A stretch of 64,000 bases of DNA, taken from Bos javanicus (Eukaryota > Chordata > Mammalia > Artiodactyla > Bovidae). The position numbers and the translations under genes are program-made. The stretch is taken from contig NW_026893635.1 of the NCBI RefSeq assembly GCF_032452875.1, positions 310,001 to 374,000 of the forward strand, in the 5' to 3' direction. This document shows, piece by piece, positions 26,161 to 38,829 of this stretch; within the stretch, counting starts at the first letter, position 1, and each line of letters starts with the position of its first letter. Below the pieces are notes generated by a model, which worked only from the letters and a program-made list of their open reading frames with translations, was not told the origin of the DNA and searched no databases.

Positions 26161-27302
26161 ATCATGCACTGATCACGTGGCACTCATGCACTGATCACGT
26201 GTCTGATCATACTCTGCTCACGTAACTGATCATGCACACATCTCGTGGATATCATGCACTGCTCACGTGGCTCGTCATGGAATGATCACGTAGCTACCAT
26301 ATACTGGTCATGTGACTGATCATGCAAAGATCACGTAAATGATCATGCACTGTTCACGTGACTGATCATGTACTGATCAGGTGACTGATCATGCACTGAT
26401 CACGTGGCTATCATGCCCTGCTCACGTGGCTGATCATGCAAGGATCATGTAGCAACCATGTACTGGTCACGTGACTGATCATGCACTGATCACGTAATTG
26501 ATCCTGCACTGATCACGTGGCTCATCATGCACTGATCACGTGGCTGTCATGCACTGATCACGTGGCTGGTCACACACGTATCACATGGCTGATCAGGCAC
26601 TGATCACGTGGCTCTCATGCACTGATCACGTGGCTGTCTTGCACTGATCACGTGGCTGATCACACACATATCACATGACTGATCATGCACTGATCACGTG
26701 GCTCTCATGCACTGATCACGTGGTTATCATGCACTGATCACGTGGCTGATCAGGCAATGATCACTTAGCTACCATGTACTGGTCACGTGACTGATCATGC
26801 ACTGATCACGTAATTGATCATGCACTGATCATGTGGCTGATCATGCACTGATCACACACTGATCACATAACTGATCATGCACTGATCACGTGACTGATCA
26901 TGCACTGATCACTTGGCTATCATGCACTGATCACTTGGCTGGACATACACTGATCACGTGCCAGGTCATGCACAGATTACATGACTGATCATGCACTGAA
27001 CACGTGACTGATCATGCACTGATCACGTGGCTATCATGCACTACTCACGTGGCTGATCATGCAATGATCATGTAGCTACCATGTACCGGTCAGGTGACTG
27101 ATCATACACCCATCAGGTGACAGATCATGCACTGATCACGTGGCTGATCATACACTGATCACCTGCCTGGTCATGCACAGATCACGTGACAAATCATTAA
27201 CTGATCACATAGCTATCATGAACTGATCACCTGGCTGATCATGCACTGATCATGTGACTGATCATGCGCTGATCATGTTTGCTATCATACACTGATCATG
27301 TG
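25827..27302 (+). repeat. Satellite interval
   Basis: The first ~330 bp match 19982 onward (GATAGCATGC and GATTACGTGATTG are new variants). From 26161 it matches 18601 onward. No gene seen. Confidence 0.85.
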
Positions 27303-27875
27303 CCTCTGGAGGCAATAAACAAAGAGCTGAGTAGGCATGAATCAAACAGTCAGCAGGCAATAATCATGGAACTCAGCTGTGAGGAATCATGCTGCTCAGC
27401 TGGCAATAATCAAGCAGCTAGCAGGCAGGAATTACACAGCACAGCTGGCAATTGTCAAGCAGATGACAGGCAGGAATCGTGGAGCTCACCTGGCAATTGT
27501 CAAGCAGATGAGCAGACAGTAATCACGCAGCTCAGCAAGCCCTGATCACGTGACTGAGCATGCACTGTTCACGTGGCTGATCATACACTGATCACGTGAT
27601 TGATCATGCACTGATCACTTGGATAGCATGCACTGATCACGTGGCTGATCATACACTGATTACGTGATTGATCATGCACTGATCACTTGGATATCATGCA
27701 CTGATCACGTGGCTGATCATACACTGTTCACGTGTCTGACCATGCACTGATCACGTGGCTGATCATACACTGATCACGTAACTGATCATGCACTGATCAC
27801 GTGGCTATCATGCACTGAATACCTGGCTGAACATGCACTGTTCACGTGGCTGATCACACACCTGTCACGTGACAT
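26161..27875 (+). repeat. 1,715-bp tandem duplication, second unit
   Basis: Repeats 24446-26160. GATAGCATGC and GATTACGTG occur in both units near 25908 and 27623, so the duplication postdates those mutations. Confidence 0.85.
27303..27541 (+). repeat. Type A block, third copy of 19743 type
   Basis: Same CAGCTAGCAGG and CAGCAAGCC variants; 1,715 bp after 25588. Confidence 0.9.
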
Positions 27876-30800
27876 ATCATGCACTGAGCACGTGGCACTC
27901 ATGCACTGATCACGTGGCTGATCATACTCTGCACACCTAACTGATCATGCACACATCACGTGGCTATCATGCACTCCTCACGTGGTTCGTCATGGAATGA
28001 TCACGAAGCTACCATATACTGGTCACGTGACTGATCATGCACAGATCACGTAAATGATCATGCACTGTTAACCTGAATGATCATGCACTGATCACGTGGC
28101 TCTCATGCACAGATCACGTGATTGCGCATGCACTGATCACGTAATTGTATGCACTGATCACGTGGCTATCATGCACTGATGACGTGGCTGATCATGCACT
28201 GATCATGTGACTGATCATGCACTGATCACGTAACTATCTTGCACTGGTCACTTGGCTGATCATACATTCATCACGGGACTGATCGTGCACTGATTGCGGT
28301 GCTATCATGCATTGACTACATGACTCCACATGCACTGATCATGTGCATGATCATGCACTGCTCCCGTGACTGACCATGCACTGACCACGTGACTGATCAT
28401 GCACTGATCACCTGGCTATCATGCACTGATCATTTGGATGGTCATACACTGATCATGTGCCTGGTCATGCACTGATCATGTGGCTGATCATGCACTGCTC
28501 ACGTGGCTGGTCATGCAATGATCACGTAGCTACCGTATACTGGTCACGCGACTGATCATGCACAGATCACGTAAATGATCATGCACTGTTCCCGTGACTG
28601 ATCATATACTGATCACGTGACTGATCATGCACTGACCACGTGGCTATCATGCTCTCCTCACGTGGGTGATCATGCAATGATCACGTAGCAACCATGTACT
28701 GGTCACCTGACTGATCATGCACTGATCATGTAATTGATCCAGCACTGATCACGTGGCTCATCATGCACTGATCACGTGACTGTTCACGCACTGATCACTT
28801 GACTGATCATGCACTGATCACGTGGCTATAATGCCCTGTGTACGTGGCTGATAAAACACATTTCACGTGCCTGGTCATGCACAGATCACGTGACTAATCA
28901 TGAACTTATCACGTGGCTATAATGCACTGATCATGTGGCTGATCATACACTGTTCAAGTTCCTGGTCATGCACAGATCACGTGATTAATGATGAACTGAT
29001 CACGGGGCTATAATTCACTGATCACGTGGATATCATGCACTGATTATGAGCCTGTCATGCACAGATCACGTGACTAATCATGAACTGATCACTTAGGTAT
29101 CATGCACTGATCACGTGGCTGATCATACACTGCTCACGTAGCTGATCATGCACTGATCACGTGTCTATCATGCAATGCTCACGTGGCTGATCCTGCAATG
29201 ATCACATAGCTTACATGTACGGTCACGTGACTGATCATGCAATGGTAACGTAATTGATCATGCACTGATCACGTGACTGATCATGTACTGATCACGTGAT
29301 TGATCATGCACTGATCACGTGTCTATCATGCACTTCTTACGTGGCTGATCATACAATGTTCACATAGCTACCATGTAATGGTCACATGACTGATCATGCA
29401 CTGATCACGTAATTGATCATGCACTGATCAAGTGGGTGATCATACACTGCTCACGTGACTGATCATGCACTCTTCACGAGACTCATCATGCACTGATCAC
29501 GTGGCTATCATGCACTGATCACGTGACTGATCATACACTGATCACGTGACTGATCATGCACTGTTCACGAGAGTGATCATGCAGTGTTCTCGTGGATATC
29601 ATGCACTGATCACGTGTTTGATCATACACTGTTCACGTGTCTGACCATGCACTGCTCACGTGGCTGATCATACACTGTTCACGAAACTGTTCATGCACTG
29701 ATCACGTGGATATCATGCACTGATCACGTGGCTAAACATGCACTGTTCACGTGGCTTACCACACACCTGTCACGTGACTGATCATGCACTGATCACGTGT
29801 CACTCATGCACTGATCACGTGGCTGATCACACTCTGCTCACGTAACTGAACATGCACACATCAGGTGGCTATCATGCACTTCTCACCTGGCTGGTCATGC
29901 AAAGTTCACGTAGCTACCATATACTGGTCACGTGACTCATCATGCACAGATCACATAAATGATCATGCACTGTTCACGTGACTGATCATGTACGTTTCAC
30001 GTGAGTGATCATGCACTGATCACGTGGCTATCATGCACTGCTCACGTCGCTGATCATGCAATGATAACGTAGCAACCATGTACTGGTCACGTGACTGATC
30101 ATGCACTGATCACGTAATTAATCCTGCACTGATCACCTGACTCATCATGCACTGATTACGTGGCTGATCACACACGTATCACGTGACTGATCATGCACTG
30201 ATCACGTGGTTATCATACACTGATCACGTGGCTATCATTCACTGATCACGTGGATATCATGCACGGATCACGTGGCTGATCACACATGATCACGTGACTG
30301 ATCATGCACTGTTCACGTGGCTATCATGCACTGATCACGTGGCTGATCATGCACTGATCATGTGGCTGATCATGCACTGATCACGTGACTGATCATGCAC
30401 TGAACACGTGACTGATCATGCACTGATCACGTGACTGATCATGCACTGAACACGTGACTGATCATGCACTGATCACGTGGCTATCATGCACTGATCACTT
30501 GGCTGGTCATACACTGATCACGCAGCTACCATGTACTTGTCACTTGACTGATCATGCACTGATCATGTGGCTGATCATGCACTGATCTCGTGATTGATCA
30601 TGCACTGATCACGTGACTTATCAAGCACTGATCACGTGGCTATCATGCACTGATCACATGCCTGGTCATACACTGATCACGTGCCTGGTCATGCACAGAT
30701 TACATGACTGATCATGCACTCATCACGTCACTGATCATGCACTGATCACGTGGCTATCATGCACTGTTCACGTGGCTGATCATACACTGATCACCTGCCT

Positions 30801-31068
30801 GGTCATGCACAGATCACGTGACTAATCATGAACTGATCACGTAGCAATCATTCACTGATCACCTGGCTGATCATGCACTGATCACGTGGCTATCATGCAA
30901 TGATCACGTAGCTATCATGCACTGATCACGTGGCGGATCATGCACTGATACCGAGACTGAGCATGGACTGATCACATGACTATCATGTAGTGATCACGTG
31001 ACTTAATGGGGCTGACCATGTGACTGATCATGCGCTGAGCATGTTTGCTATCATACACTGATCATGTG
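27542..31068 (+). repeat. Long satellite interval
   Basis: 27876-29334 matches 20316-21774. 29335-30980 is the continuation missing from copy 1 (GTGGGTGATC, TCACGAGACTCATC, GTACGTTTCACGTGAG), then the pre-A cassette (GATACCGAGACTGAG). At 3.5 kb it is the second-longest block-free stretch. No gene seen. Confidence 0.85.
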
Positions 31069-31308
31069 CCTCTGGAGGCAATAAACAAAGAGCTGAGTAG
31101 GCATGAATCAAACAGTCAGCAGGTAATAATCATGGAACTCAGCTGTGAGGAATCATGCTGCTCAGCTGGCAATAATCAAGCAGCTGAGCAGGCAGGAATT
31201 ACACAGCACAGCTGGCAATTCTCAAGCAGATGACAGGCAGGAATCATGCAGCTCAGCTGGCAATTGTCAAGCAGATGAGCAGACAGTAATCACGCAGCTC
31301 AGCAGGCC
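31069..31308 (+). repeat. Type A block
   Basis: Variants CAGGTAATAATC and GCAATTCTCAAGC; ends GGCCCTGGTCACG. Confidence 0.9.
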
Positions 31309-32276
31309 CTGGTCACGTGACTGAGCATGCACTGTTCACCTGGCTGATCATACACTGATCACGTGATTGATCATGCACTGATCACTTGGATATCATGCAC
31401 TGATCACGTGGCTCATCATACACTGTTCACGGGTCTGACCATGCACTATCACGTGGCTGATCATACACTGCTCACGTAACTGATCATGCACTGATCACCT
31501 AATTGATCATGCACTGATCACGTGGCTGATCATGCAATGATCACATAGCTACCATGTACGGGTCTCGTGAGTGATCATGCACTGATCACGTAATTCATCA
31601 TGCACTGATCACGTGGCTGATCATGCACTGAACACGTGACTGATCATGCACTGATCACGTGACTGATCATGCACTGATCACGTGGCTATCATGCACTGCT
31701 CACGTGGCTGATCAAGCAGTGATCATGCAGCTACCATGTAGTGGTCACATGACTGATCATGCACTGATCATGTAATTGATCCTGCACTGATCACGTGGCT
31801 CATCACCCACTGATCCGGTGGCTGATCACACACGTATCACGTGACTGGTCATGTACAGATCCCGTGACTAATCATGAAGTGATCACGTGGCTATCCTGCA
31901 CTGATCAGGTGGATATCATGCACTGATCACGTGGCTGATCACACACGTATCACCTGACTGATCATGCACTGATCACATGGCTATCATGCAATGATCACGT
32001 GACTGATCATGCACAGATCACGTGACTGATCATGCACAGATCACGTGACTGATCATGCACTGATCACGTGGCTATCATGCACTGCTCACTTGGCTGATCA
32101 TGCGATGATCACGCAGCTACCATGTACTGGTCACATGACTGATCATGCACTGATCACGTGGCTATCATGCACTGATCACTTGGCTGGTCATACACTGATC
32201 ACGTGCCTGGTCATGCACAGATTACATGACTGATCATGCACAGAACACGTGACTGAGCATGCACTGATCACGTGGC
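31309..32276 (+). repeat. Satellite interval before LTR unit 2
   Basis: A-type follow-on that breaks off near 31490, then mixed monomers (ATCCGGTGGCTG, CCCGTGACTAATC). No gene seen. Confidence 0.85.
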
Positions 32277-32743
32277 TATCATGCACTGATGACGTGACTG
32301 CGCATGCACTGATGACGTGGCTCATCAGGCACTGATCACATGGCTCATCATGCACTGATCACGTGTTTATCAGGCAATGATCAGTGGCTGACAGGCGCTG
32401 ATCATGGGACTGTGCACGCACTGATCACGTGGCTATCATGCACTGATCACGTGACTGCGCATGCACTGATGACGTGGCTGTTCGGGCACTGATCACGTGT
32501 TTATCAGGCAGTGATCAGTGACTGACAGGCGCTGATCAGGGGACTGTGCACGCACTGATCAGGTGGCTGATCAGGAACTGACCACCTGACTGCGCATGCA
32601 GTGATCACGTGGCTGGTCGTTCACTGATCACGTGTTTATCATACGGTGATCACGTGACTGAGAGGCGCTGATCACGTGACTGTGCCGTCAGTGATCACGT
32701 GGCTGAGCAGGCACTGATACCGTGACTGAGCATGCACTGATCA
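32277..32743 (+). repeat. Pre-LTR diverged satellite, unit 2
   Basis: Counterpart of 12077-12542: GTGTTTATCAGGCA, GACAGGCGCTGATC and TGTGCCGTCAGTGATC in the same order. Ends GATACCGTGACTGAGCATG, exactly the pre-A cassette wording. Confidence 0.85.
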
Positions 32744-33157
32744 TGTGCCGGGAGCCGGGGAGGCATTCCACTCTGGACAAAGGTCATGAGGAAGGAGGCT
32801 CGGCATACGCAAATGCGGGATCGAGCCTCAGGAGTCCACCCGGATATTTTCGAGCATCTCCCCCCAAAAAAACCCAGAGTCTGCCTACTGTATTGTTTTG
32901 TGCTCTCACCTCTGATTTCACTGCGGGCTGTCCCCCACCACCATCTTGCTCTCTCTGTCAAAGAGTTAACTTACAGCTCCAATTCATAAAGTTCCTTGTC
33001 ATTCTTCCCTTTAACTTCCAGCTGAGTCTCCATCTGGAGCGCGGAACCCACCACGCTCACTAATTATGCCTGGGCTGCTAAGACCCACTCGAGAAGGTGT
33101 CTAGGGTGAGGCACCTTTCGCTATTCGAGAGGGCGCCTGCGGCCTACGTAAGTGATG

Positions 33158-33180
33158 CAAACTTCTTGTCTTGAAGTTTG
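33158..33180 (+). other. 8-bp inverted repeat in LTR 2
   Basis: CAAACTTC and GAAGTTTG around a 7-nt loop; same as in copies 1 and 3. Confidence 0.6.
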
Positions 33181-33281
33181 ATTGGTCTTCCGCGTAAACC
33201 AAGCTACTCAGTCTCTTTTCTCCACCGAATTTTCCTACTGAGCTCTCCTCATACTATTATTCTTGACATCTCTGATTAGCA

Positions 33282-33289
33282 TATAAGTA
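33282..33289 (+). promoter_or_regulatory. Degenerate TATA box of LTR 2
   Basis: TATAAGTA where copies 1 and 3 read TATAAATA; likely weaker. Confidence 0.55.
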
Positions 33290-33349
33290 GTCGCCTAGGC
33301 CATCTCTCCTTCGAATACCCTGGATCAGTTGGGGCTGGTCCCCGGCAGG

Positions 33350-33367
33350 TGGCGACCGAACAGGGAC
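33350..33367 (+). other. Primer-binding site, tRNA-Lys3-like, unit 2
   Basis: TGGCGACCGAACAGGGAC with the same single mismatch as the other two copies. Confidence 0.85.
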
Positions 33368-33607
33368 CTCAGGAGGCGATACTCAAAGAGCTGAGCAGAC
33401 CCGAACCACGCAATCAGCAGGCAATAAGCATGGAGCTCAGCAGTGACAAATCATGCTGCTCAATTGGCAATAATCAAGCACGTGACCAGGCAGGAATCAC
33501 GCAGCTCAGCTGGCAATTGTCAAGCAGATGAGCCGACAGGAATCACGCAGCTCAGATGGCAATTGTCATGCAGATGAGCCGGCAGGAATCACGCAGCTCA
33601 GCAGGCC
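33368..33607 (+). repeat. Type L block, unit 2
   Basis: As unit 1, with GACAAATCATGC and CAATTGGCAATAATC substitutions. 240 bp, both 46-bp dimers present. Confidence 0.85.
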
Positions 33608-34133
33608 CTGATCACGTGACTCTGCAGGCGCTGATCACGTGGCTGATCAAGTACAGATCACGTGACTGAGCATGCACCGATCACGTGGCTATCATGCACT
33701 GATGACGTGGCTGATCAGGCACTGATCACATGGCTCATCATGCACTGATCACTTGTTTATCAGGCAATGATCAGTGACAGACAGGCACTGATCATGGGAC
33801 TGTGCACGCACTGATCATGTGGCTATCATGCACTGATCACGTGACTGTGCATGCACTGATGACGTGGCTGTTTGGGCACTGATCACGTGTTTATCAGGCA
33901 GTGATCAGTGACTGACAGGCGCTGATCAGGGGACTGTGCACGCACTGATCAGGTGGCTGATCAGGAACTGACCACCTGACCGCGCATGCAGTGATCACGT
34001 GGCTGGTCGTTCACTGATCACGTGTTTATCATACGGTGAGCACGTGACTGAGAGGCGCTGATCACGTGACTGTGCCGTCAGTGATCACGTGGCTGAGCAG
34101 GCACTGATATCGTGACTGAGCATGCACTGATCA
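33608..34133 (+). repeat. Transitional plus pre-LTR satellite, unit 3
   Basis: 33608-33685 is post-block transition (CTCTGCAGGCGCTG, GATCAAGTACAGATC). From 33686 the pre-LTR diverged monomers repeat 32296 onward. No gene seen. Confidence 0.85.
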
Positions 34134-34547
34134 TGTGCCGGGAGCCGGGGAGGCCTTCCACTCTGGACAAAGGTCATGAGGAAGGAGGCTCGGCATACGC
34201 AAATGCGGGATCGAGCCTCAGGAGTCCACCCGGATATTCTCGAGCATCTCCCCCCCAAAAAAACCAGAGTCTGCCTACTGTATTGCTTTGTGCTCTCACC
34301 TCTGATTTCACTGGGGGCTGTCCCCCACCACCATCTCGCTCTCTCTGTCAAAGAGTTAACTTACAGCTCCAATTCATAAAGTTCCTTGTCATTCTTCCCT
34401 TTAACTTCCAGCTGAGTCTCCATCTGGAGCGCGGAACCCACCACGCTTACTAATTATGCCTGGGCTGCTAAGACCCACTCGAGAAGGTGTCTAGGGTGAG
34501 GCACCTTTCGCTATTCGAGAGGGCGCCTGCGGCCTACGTAAGTGGTG

Positions 34548-34570
34548 CAAACTTCTTGTCTTGAAGTTTG
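34548..34570 (+). other. 8-bp inverted repeat in LTR 3
   Basis: CAAACTTC and GAAGTTTG around 7 nt. Confidence 0.6.
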
Positions 34571-34670
34571 ATTGGGCTTCCGCGTAAACCAAGCTACTCA
34601 GTCACTTTTTCCACCGAATTTTCCTACTGAGCTCTCCTCATACTATTATTCTTGACATCTCTGATTAGCA

Positions 34671-34678
34671 TATAAATA
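34671..34678 (+). promoter_or_regulatory. TATA box of LTR 3
   Basis: TATAAATA preceded by GATTAGCA, as in copy 1. Confidence 0.65.
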
Positions 34679-34738
34679 GTCGCCTAGGCCATCTCTCCTT
34701 CGAATACCTTGGATCAGTTGGGGCTGGTCTCCGGCAGG

Positions 34739-34756
34739 TGGCGACCGAACAGGGAC
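34739..34756 (+). other. Primer-binding site, tRNA-Lys3-like, unit 3
   Basis: TGGCGACCGAACAGGGAC; identical to the other two, mismatch included. Confidence 0.85.
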
Positions 34757-34948
34757 CTCAGGAGGCAATACTCAAAGAGCTGAGCAGACACGAACCTCGC
34801 AATCAGCAGGTAATAAGCATGGAGCTCAGCAGTGACGAATCATGCTGCTCAGTGGCAATAATCAAGCATGTGACCAGGCAGGAATCACGCGCTCAGCTGG
34901 CAATTGTCAAGCAGATGAGCCGGCAGGAATCACGCAGCTCAGCAGGCC
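34757..34948 (+). repeat. Type L block, unit 3, contracted
   Basis: 192 bp. Lacks one 46-bp dimer (the GCCGACAGG copy) and two further single-dimer bases (CTCAGTGGC, CACGCGCTC). Confidence 0.85.
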
Positions 34949-35548
34949 CTGATCACGTGACTGAGCATGCACTGTACACGTGGCTGATCATACACTTATC
35001 ACGTGATTTATTATGCACTGATCACTTGGATATCATGCACTGATCACGTGGCTGATCATGCAATGATCACGCAGCTACCATGTACTGGTCACATGACTGA
35101 TCATGCACTGATCACATAATTGATCATGCTCTGATCACCTGGCTTATCATGCATTGATCATGTGACTGATCATGCACTGATCACGTGGGTGATCATGCAC
35201 TGATCAAGTGGCTATCATACACTTATCACATGGCAGGTCATACACTGATCATATAGCTACCATGTACTGGTCACGTTAATGATCTTACACCCATCAGGTG
35301 ACTGATCATGCACTGATCACATGGCTATCATGCACTGACCACGAGACTGAAAATTCACTGATAACATCTAATCATGCACTGATCACATGACTGCCCATGC
35401 ACTGATCATGTGGATGATCATGCACTGATACCGTGACTGAGCATGGACTGATCACATGACTATCATGTAGTGATCACGTGACTTAATGGCGCTGATCATG
35501 TGACTGATCATGCGCTGATCATGTTTGCTATCATACACTGATCATTTG
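34949..35548 (+). repeat. Satellite interval after LTR unit 3
   Basis: Short interval that passes quickly from block to A-type monomers and the pre-A cassette at 35425. No gene seen. Confidence 0.85.
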
Positions 35549-35788
35549 CCTCTGGAGGCAATAAACAAAGAGTTGAGTAGGCACGAATCAAACAGTCAGC
35601 AGGCAAGAATCATGGAACTCAGCTGTGAGGAGTCATGCTGCTCAGCTGGCAATAATCAAGCAGCTGAGCAGGCAGGAATTATGCAGCACAGCTGGCAATT
35701 GTCAAGCAGATGACAGGCAGGAATCATGCAGCTCAGCTGGCAATTTTCAAGCAGATGAGCAGACAGTAATCACGCAGCTCAGCAGGCC
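35549..35788 (+). repeat. Type A block
   Basis: Variants ATCATTTGCCTC at the junction, GAGTTGAGTAGG, GGCAAGAATC and GAGGAGTCATGC; ends GGCCCTTATCACG, shared with 38830 and 40024. Confidence 0.9.
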
Positions 35789-37206
35789 CTTATCACGTGA
35801 CTGAGCATGCACTATTCACGTGGCTGATCATACACTGATCACGTGATGATCATGCACTGATCACTTGGATATCATTCACTGATCACGTGGCTGATCATAC
35901 ACTGTTCACGTGTCTGACCATGCACTGATCACGTGGCTGATCATACACTGCTCAGGTAACTGATCATGCACTGATCACGTGGCTATCATGCACTGATCAC
36001 GTGGATGAACATGCAATGTTCACGTGGGTGATCACACACCTGTCACGTGACATATCATGCACTGATCATGTGGCACTCATGCACTGATCACGTGGCTGAT
36101 CATACTCTGCTCACGTAACTGATCATGCACACATCACGTGGCTATCATGCACTGCTTACGTGGCTCGTCATGGAATGATCACATAGCTACCATATACTGG
36201 TCACGTGACTGATCATGCACAGATCATGTCAATGATCATGCACTGTTCAAGTGACTGATCATGTACTGATCACGTGACTGATCATGCACTGATCACGTGG
36301 CTATCATGCACTGCTTACGTGGCTGATCATGCAAGGATCACGTAGCAACCATGTACTGGTCACGTGACTGATCATGCACTGATCACGTAATTGATCCTGC
36401 ACTCATCACGTGGCTCATCATGCACTGATCACGTGGCTGATCACACATGTATCACGTGACTGATCATGCACTGATCACGTGGCTCTCATGCACTGATCAT
36501 GTGGCTATCATGCACTGATCACGTAGTTGTCATGCACTGATCACGTGGCTGATCACGCAATGATCACATAGCTACCATGTACTGGTCATGTGACTGATCA
36601 TGCACTGAAAACCTATTTGATCCAGCACTGATCACATGGCTCATCACGCACTGATCCGGTAGCTGATCACACAGGTATCACTTGACAGATCATGTACAGA
36701 TCACGTAAATAATCATGAAGTGATCACGTGGCTATCCTCCACTGATCAAGTGGATAACATGCACTGATCACGTGGCTGATCACACACGTATCACGTGACA
36801 GATCATGCACTGATCACGTGGCTATCATGCACTGATCACGTGGTTATCATGCACTGATCACGTGGCTGATCATGCAATGATCAGGTAGCTACCATGCACT
36901 GGTCACGTGACTGATCATGCACTGATCAGGTAATTGATCATGCACTGATCACGTGACTGATCATGCAGAGATCACGTGACTGATCATGCACAGATCACGT
37001 GACTGATCAGGCACTGATCACTTGGATATCATGCACTGCTCACGTGGCTGATCATGCAATGATCACGCAGCTACAATGTACTGGTCACATGACTGATCAT
37101 GCACTGATCACATAATTGATCATGCACTGATCACCTGGCTTATCATGCCTTGATTATGTGACTGATCGTGTGCTGATAATGTTTGGTGTCACACACTGAT
37201 CATGTG
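35789..37206 (+). repeat. Satellite interval ending in B pre-cassette
   Basis: Full A-type follow-on order with GATGATCATGC shortening; B pre-cassette TTTGGTGTCACACAC at the end. No gene seen. Confidence 0.85.
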
Positions 37207-37442
37207 CCTCTGGAGGCAATGAACATAGAGCTGAGGAGGCAGGAATCAGTCAGCAGGCTATAATCATGGAACTCACGTCTGAGAAATCATGCTGCTCAGC
37301 TGGCAATAATCAAGTAGATGAGCAGGCAGGAATTACGCAGCACAGGTGGCAATTGTCAAGGAGATGACAGGCAGGAATCGTGCAGCTCAGCTGGAAATTG
37401 TCAAGCAGATGAGCAGACAGTAATCACGCAGCTCAGCAGGCC
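37207..37442 (+). repeat. Type B block
   Basis: GCTGAGGAGGCAGG and ACTCACGTCTGAG variants. Confidence 0.85.
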
Positions 37443-38829
37443 CTGATCACGTGACTGAGCATGCACTGTTCACGTGGCTGATCACACACCTATCACATGA
37501 CTGATCATGCACTGATCATGTGACTGATCATGCACTGATCACGTGTCTATCATGCACTGATCACTTGGCTGGACATACATTGATCACGTGCCTGGTCATG
37601 CACTGATCACGTGGGTGATCATGCACTGATCACGTGACTGATCATGCACTGATCTCTTGTCTGATTATGCACTGATCACGTGGCTGATCATGCGATGATC
37701 ACGCAGCTACCATGTACTGGTCACATGACTGATCATGCACTGATCACGTGACTGATCATGCACTGATCACGTGGCTATCATGCACTGATCACGTGGCTGA
37801 TCATACACTGATCACATGATTGATCATGCACTGATCACTTGGATAGCATGCACTGATCACGTGGCTGATCATACAGTGTTCACGTGTCTGACCATGCACT
37901 GATCACGTGGCTGATCATACACTGCTCACGTAACTGATCATGCACTGATCACGTGGCTATCATGCACTGAATACGTGGCTGAACATGCACTGTTCACGTG
38001 GCTGATCACACACCTGTCACGTGACTGATCATGCACTGATCATGTGACTGATCATGCACTGATCACGTAGCTATCTTGCACTGATCACTTGGCTGATCAT
38101 ACACTCATCACGGGACTGATCGTGCACTGATCACGGCACTATCGTGCATTGACTACATGACTCCACATGCACTGATCACGTGGATGATCATGCACTGATC
38201 ACGTGACTGACCATGCACTGATCACGTGACTGATCATGCACTGATCACATGGCTGATCATGCACTGATCACGTAGCTATCATGCACTGCTGACGTGGCTG
38301 ATCTGGCAATGATCACGTAGCTACAATATACTGGTCACGTGACTGATCATGCACTGATCACATAATTGATCATGCACTGATCATGTGGCTGATCATGCAC
38401 TGATCACGTGGCTGATCATGCACTGATCACGTGACTGATCATGCAGTGATCACGTGGCTATCATTCACTACTCACCGGCTGATCATGCAATGATCATGTA
38501 GCTACCATGTACAGGTCACGTGAATGATCATACACCCATCAGGTGACTGATCACGTGGCTATCATGCACTGATCACGAGCCTGATCATGCACTGATCACG
38601 TCTATATCATGCACTGATCACATGACTGCCCATGCACTGATCACGTGGGTGATCATACACTAATCATGTGACAGATCGTGCACTGATCACGTGGCTGATC
38701 ATGCACTGATACCGTGACTGAGCATGGACTGATCACATGACTATCATGTAGTGATCACGTGACTTAATGGCGCTGATCATGTGACTGATCATGCGCTGAG
38801 CATATTTGCTTTCATACACTGATCATGTG
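37443..38829 (+). repeat. Satellite interval
   Basis: B-type follow-on, then at 37780-38030 an A-type follow-on without an A block, then a second B-type stretch. This mosaic order suggests past exchange. Ends in the pre-A cassette. No gene seen. Confidence 0.85.

Larger units (their letters stand above)
21775..29334 (+). repeat. 5,845-bp duplication, copy 2, enlarged to 7,560 bp
   Basis: 21775-26160 matches 15930-20315 and 26161-29334 matches 18601-21774. 18601-20315 (1,715 bp) is therefore represented twice here. Confidence 0.85.
32744..33347 (+). mobile_element. Retroviral-type LTR, copy 2
   Basis: 604 bp, TGTGCCGGGAG to GGCA. Shares GAAGGAGGCTCGGC and CAAATGCGGGATC with copy 3 against copy 1 (GAAGAAGGCTCAGC, CAAATGTGGGATC). 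The TATA box is altered to TATAAGTA. Inverted CCAAT and the 8-bp dyad are intact. PBS follows after GG. Open frames on both strands here are not gag, pol or env-like. Confidence 0.85.
32296..33685 (+). repeat. 1,390-bp LTR-containing unit, tandem copy 1
   Basis: Diverged satellite, LTR, PBS and block repeat from 33686 at an offset of 1,390 bp (GATGACGTGG at 32311 and 33701; LTR starts 32744 and 34134). Confidence 0.85.
34134..34736 (+). mobile_element. Retroviral-type LTR, copy 3
   Basis: 603 bp, TGTGCCGGGAG to GGCA. Nearly the same as copy 2, with TATAAATA kept, GTCACTTTTTCC (2-bp loss relative to the others) and GGTCTCCGGCA at the end. Inverted CCAAT and dyad intact. Confidence 0.85.
33686..34948 (+). 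repeat. LTR-containing unit, tandem copy 2
   Basis: Second copy of the 1,390-bp unit; its block is 48 bp shorter, so it ends earlier. Confidence 0.85.

Noticed and set aside
32695..33063. Open frames of 67-113 codons on both strands in the LTRs (also 12476-12772 and 34085-34453)
   Set aside because: They overlap each other on opposite strands, run from satellite into U3, and differ in frame between the three LTR copies. Nothing resembles a retroviral accessory gene.
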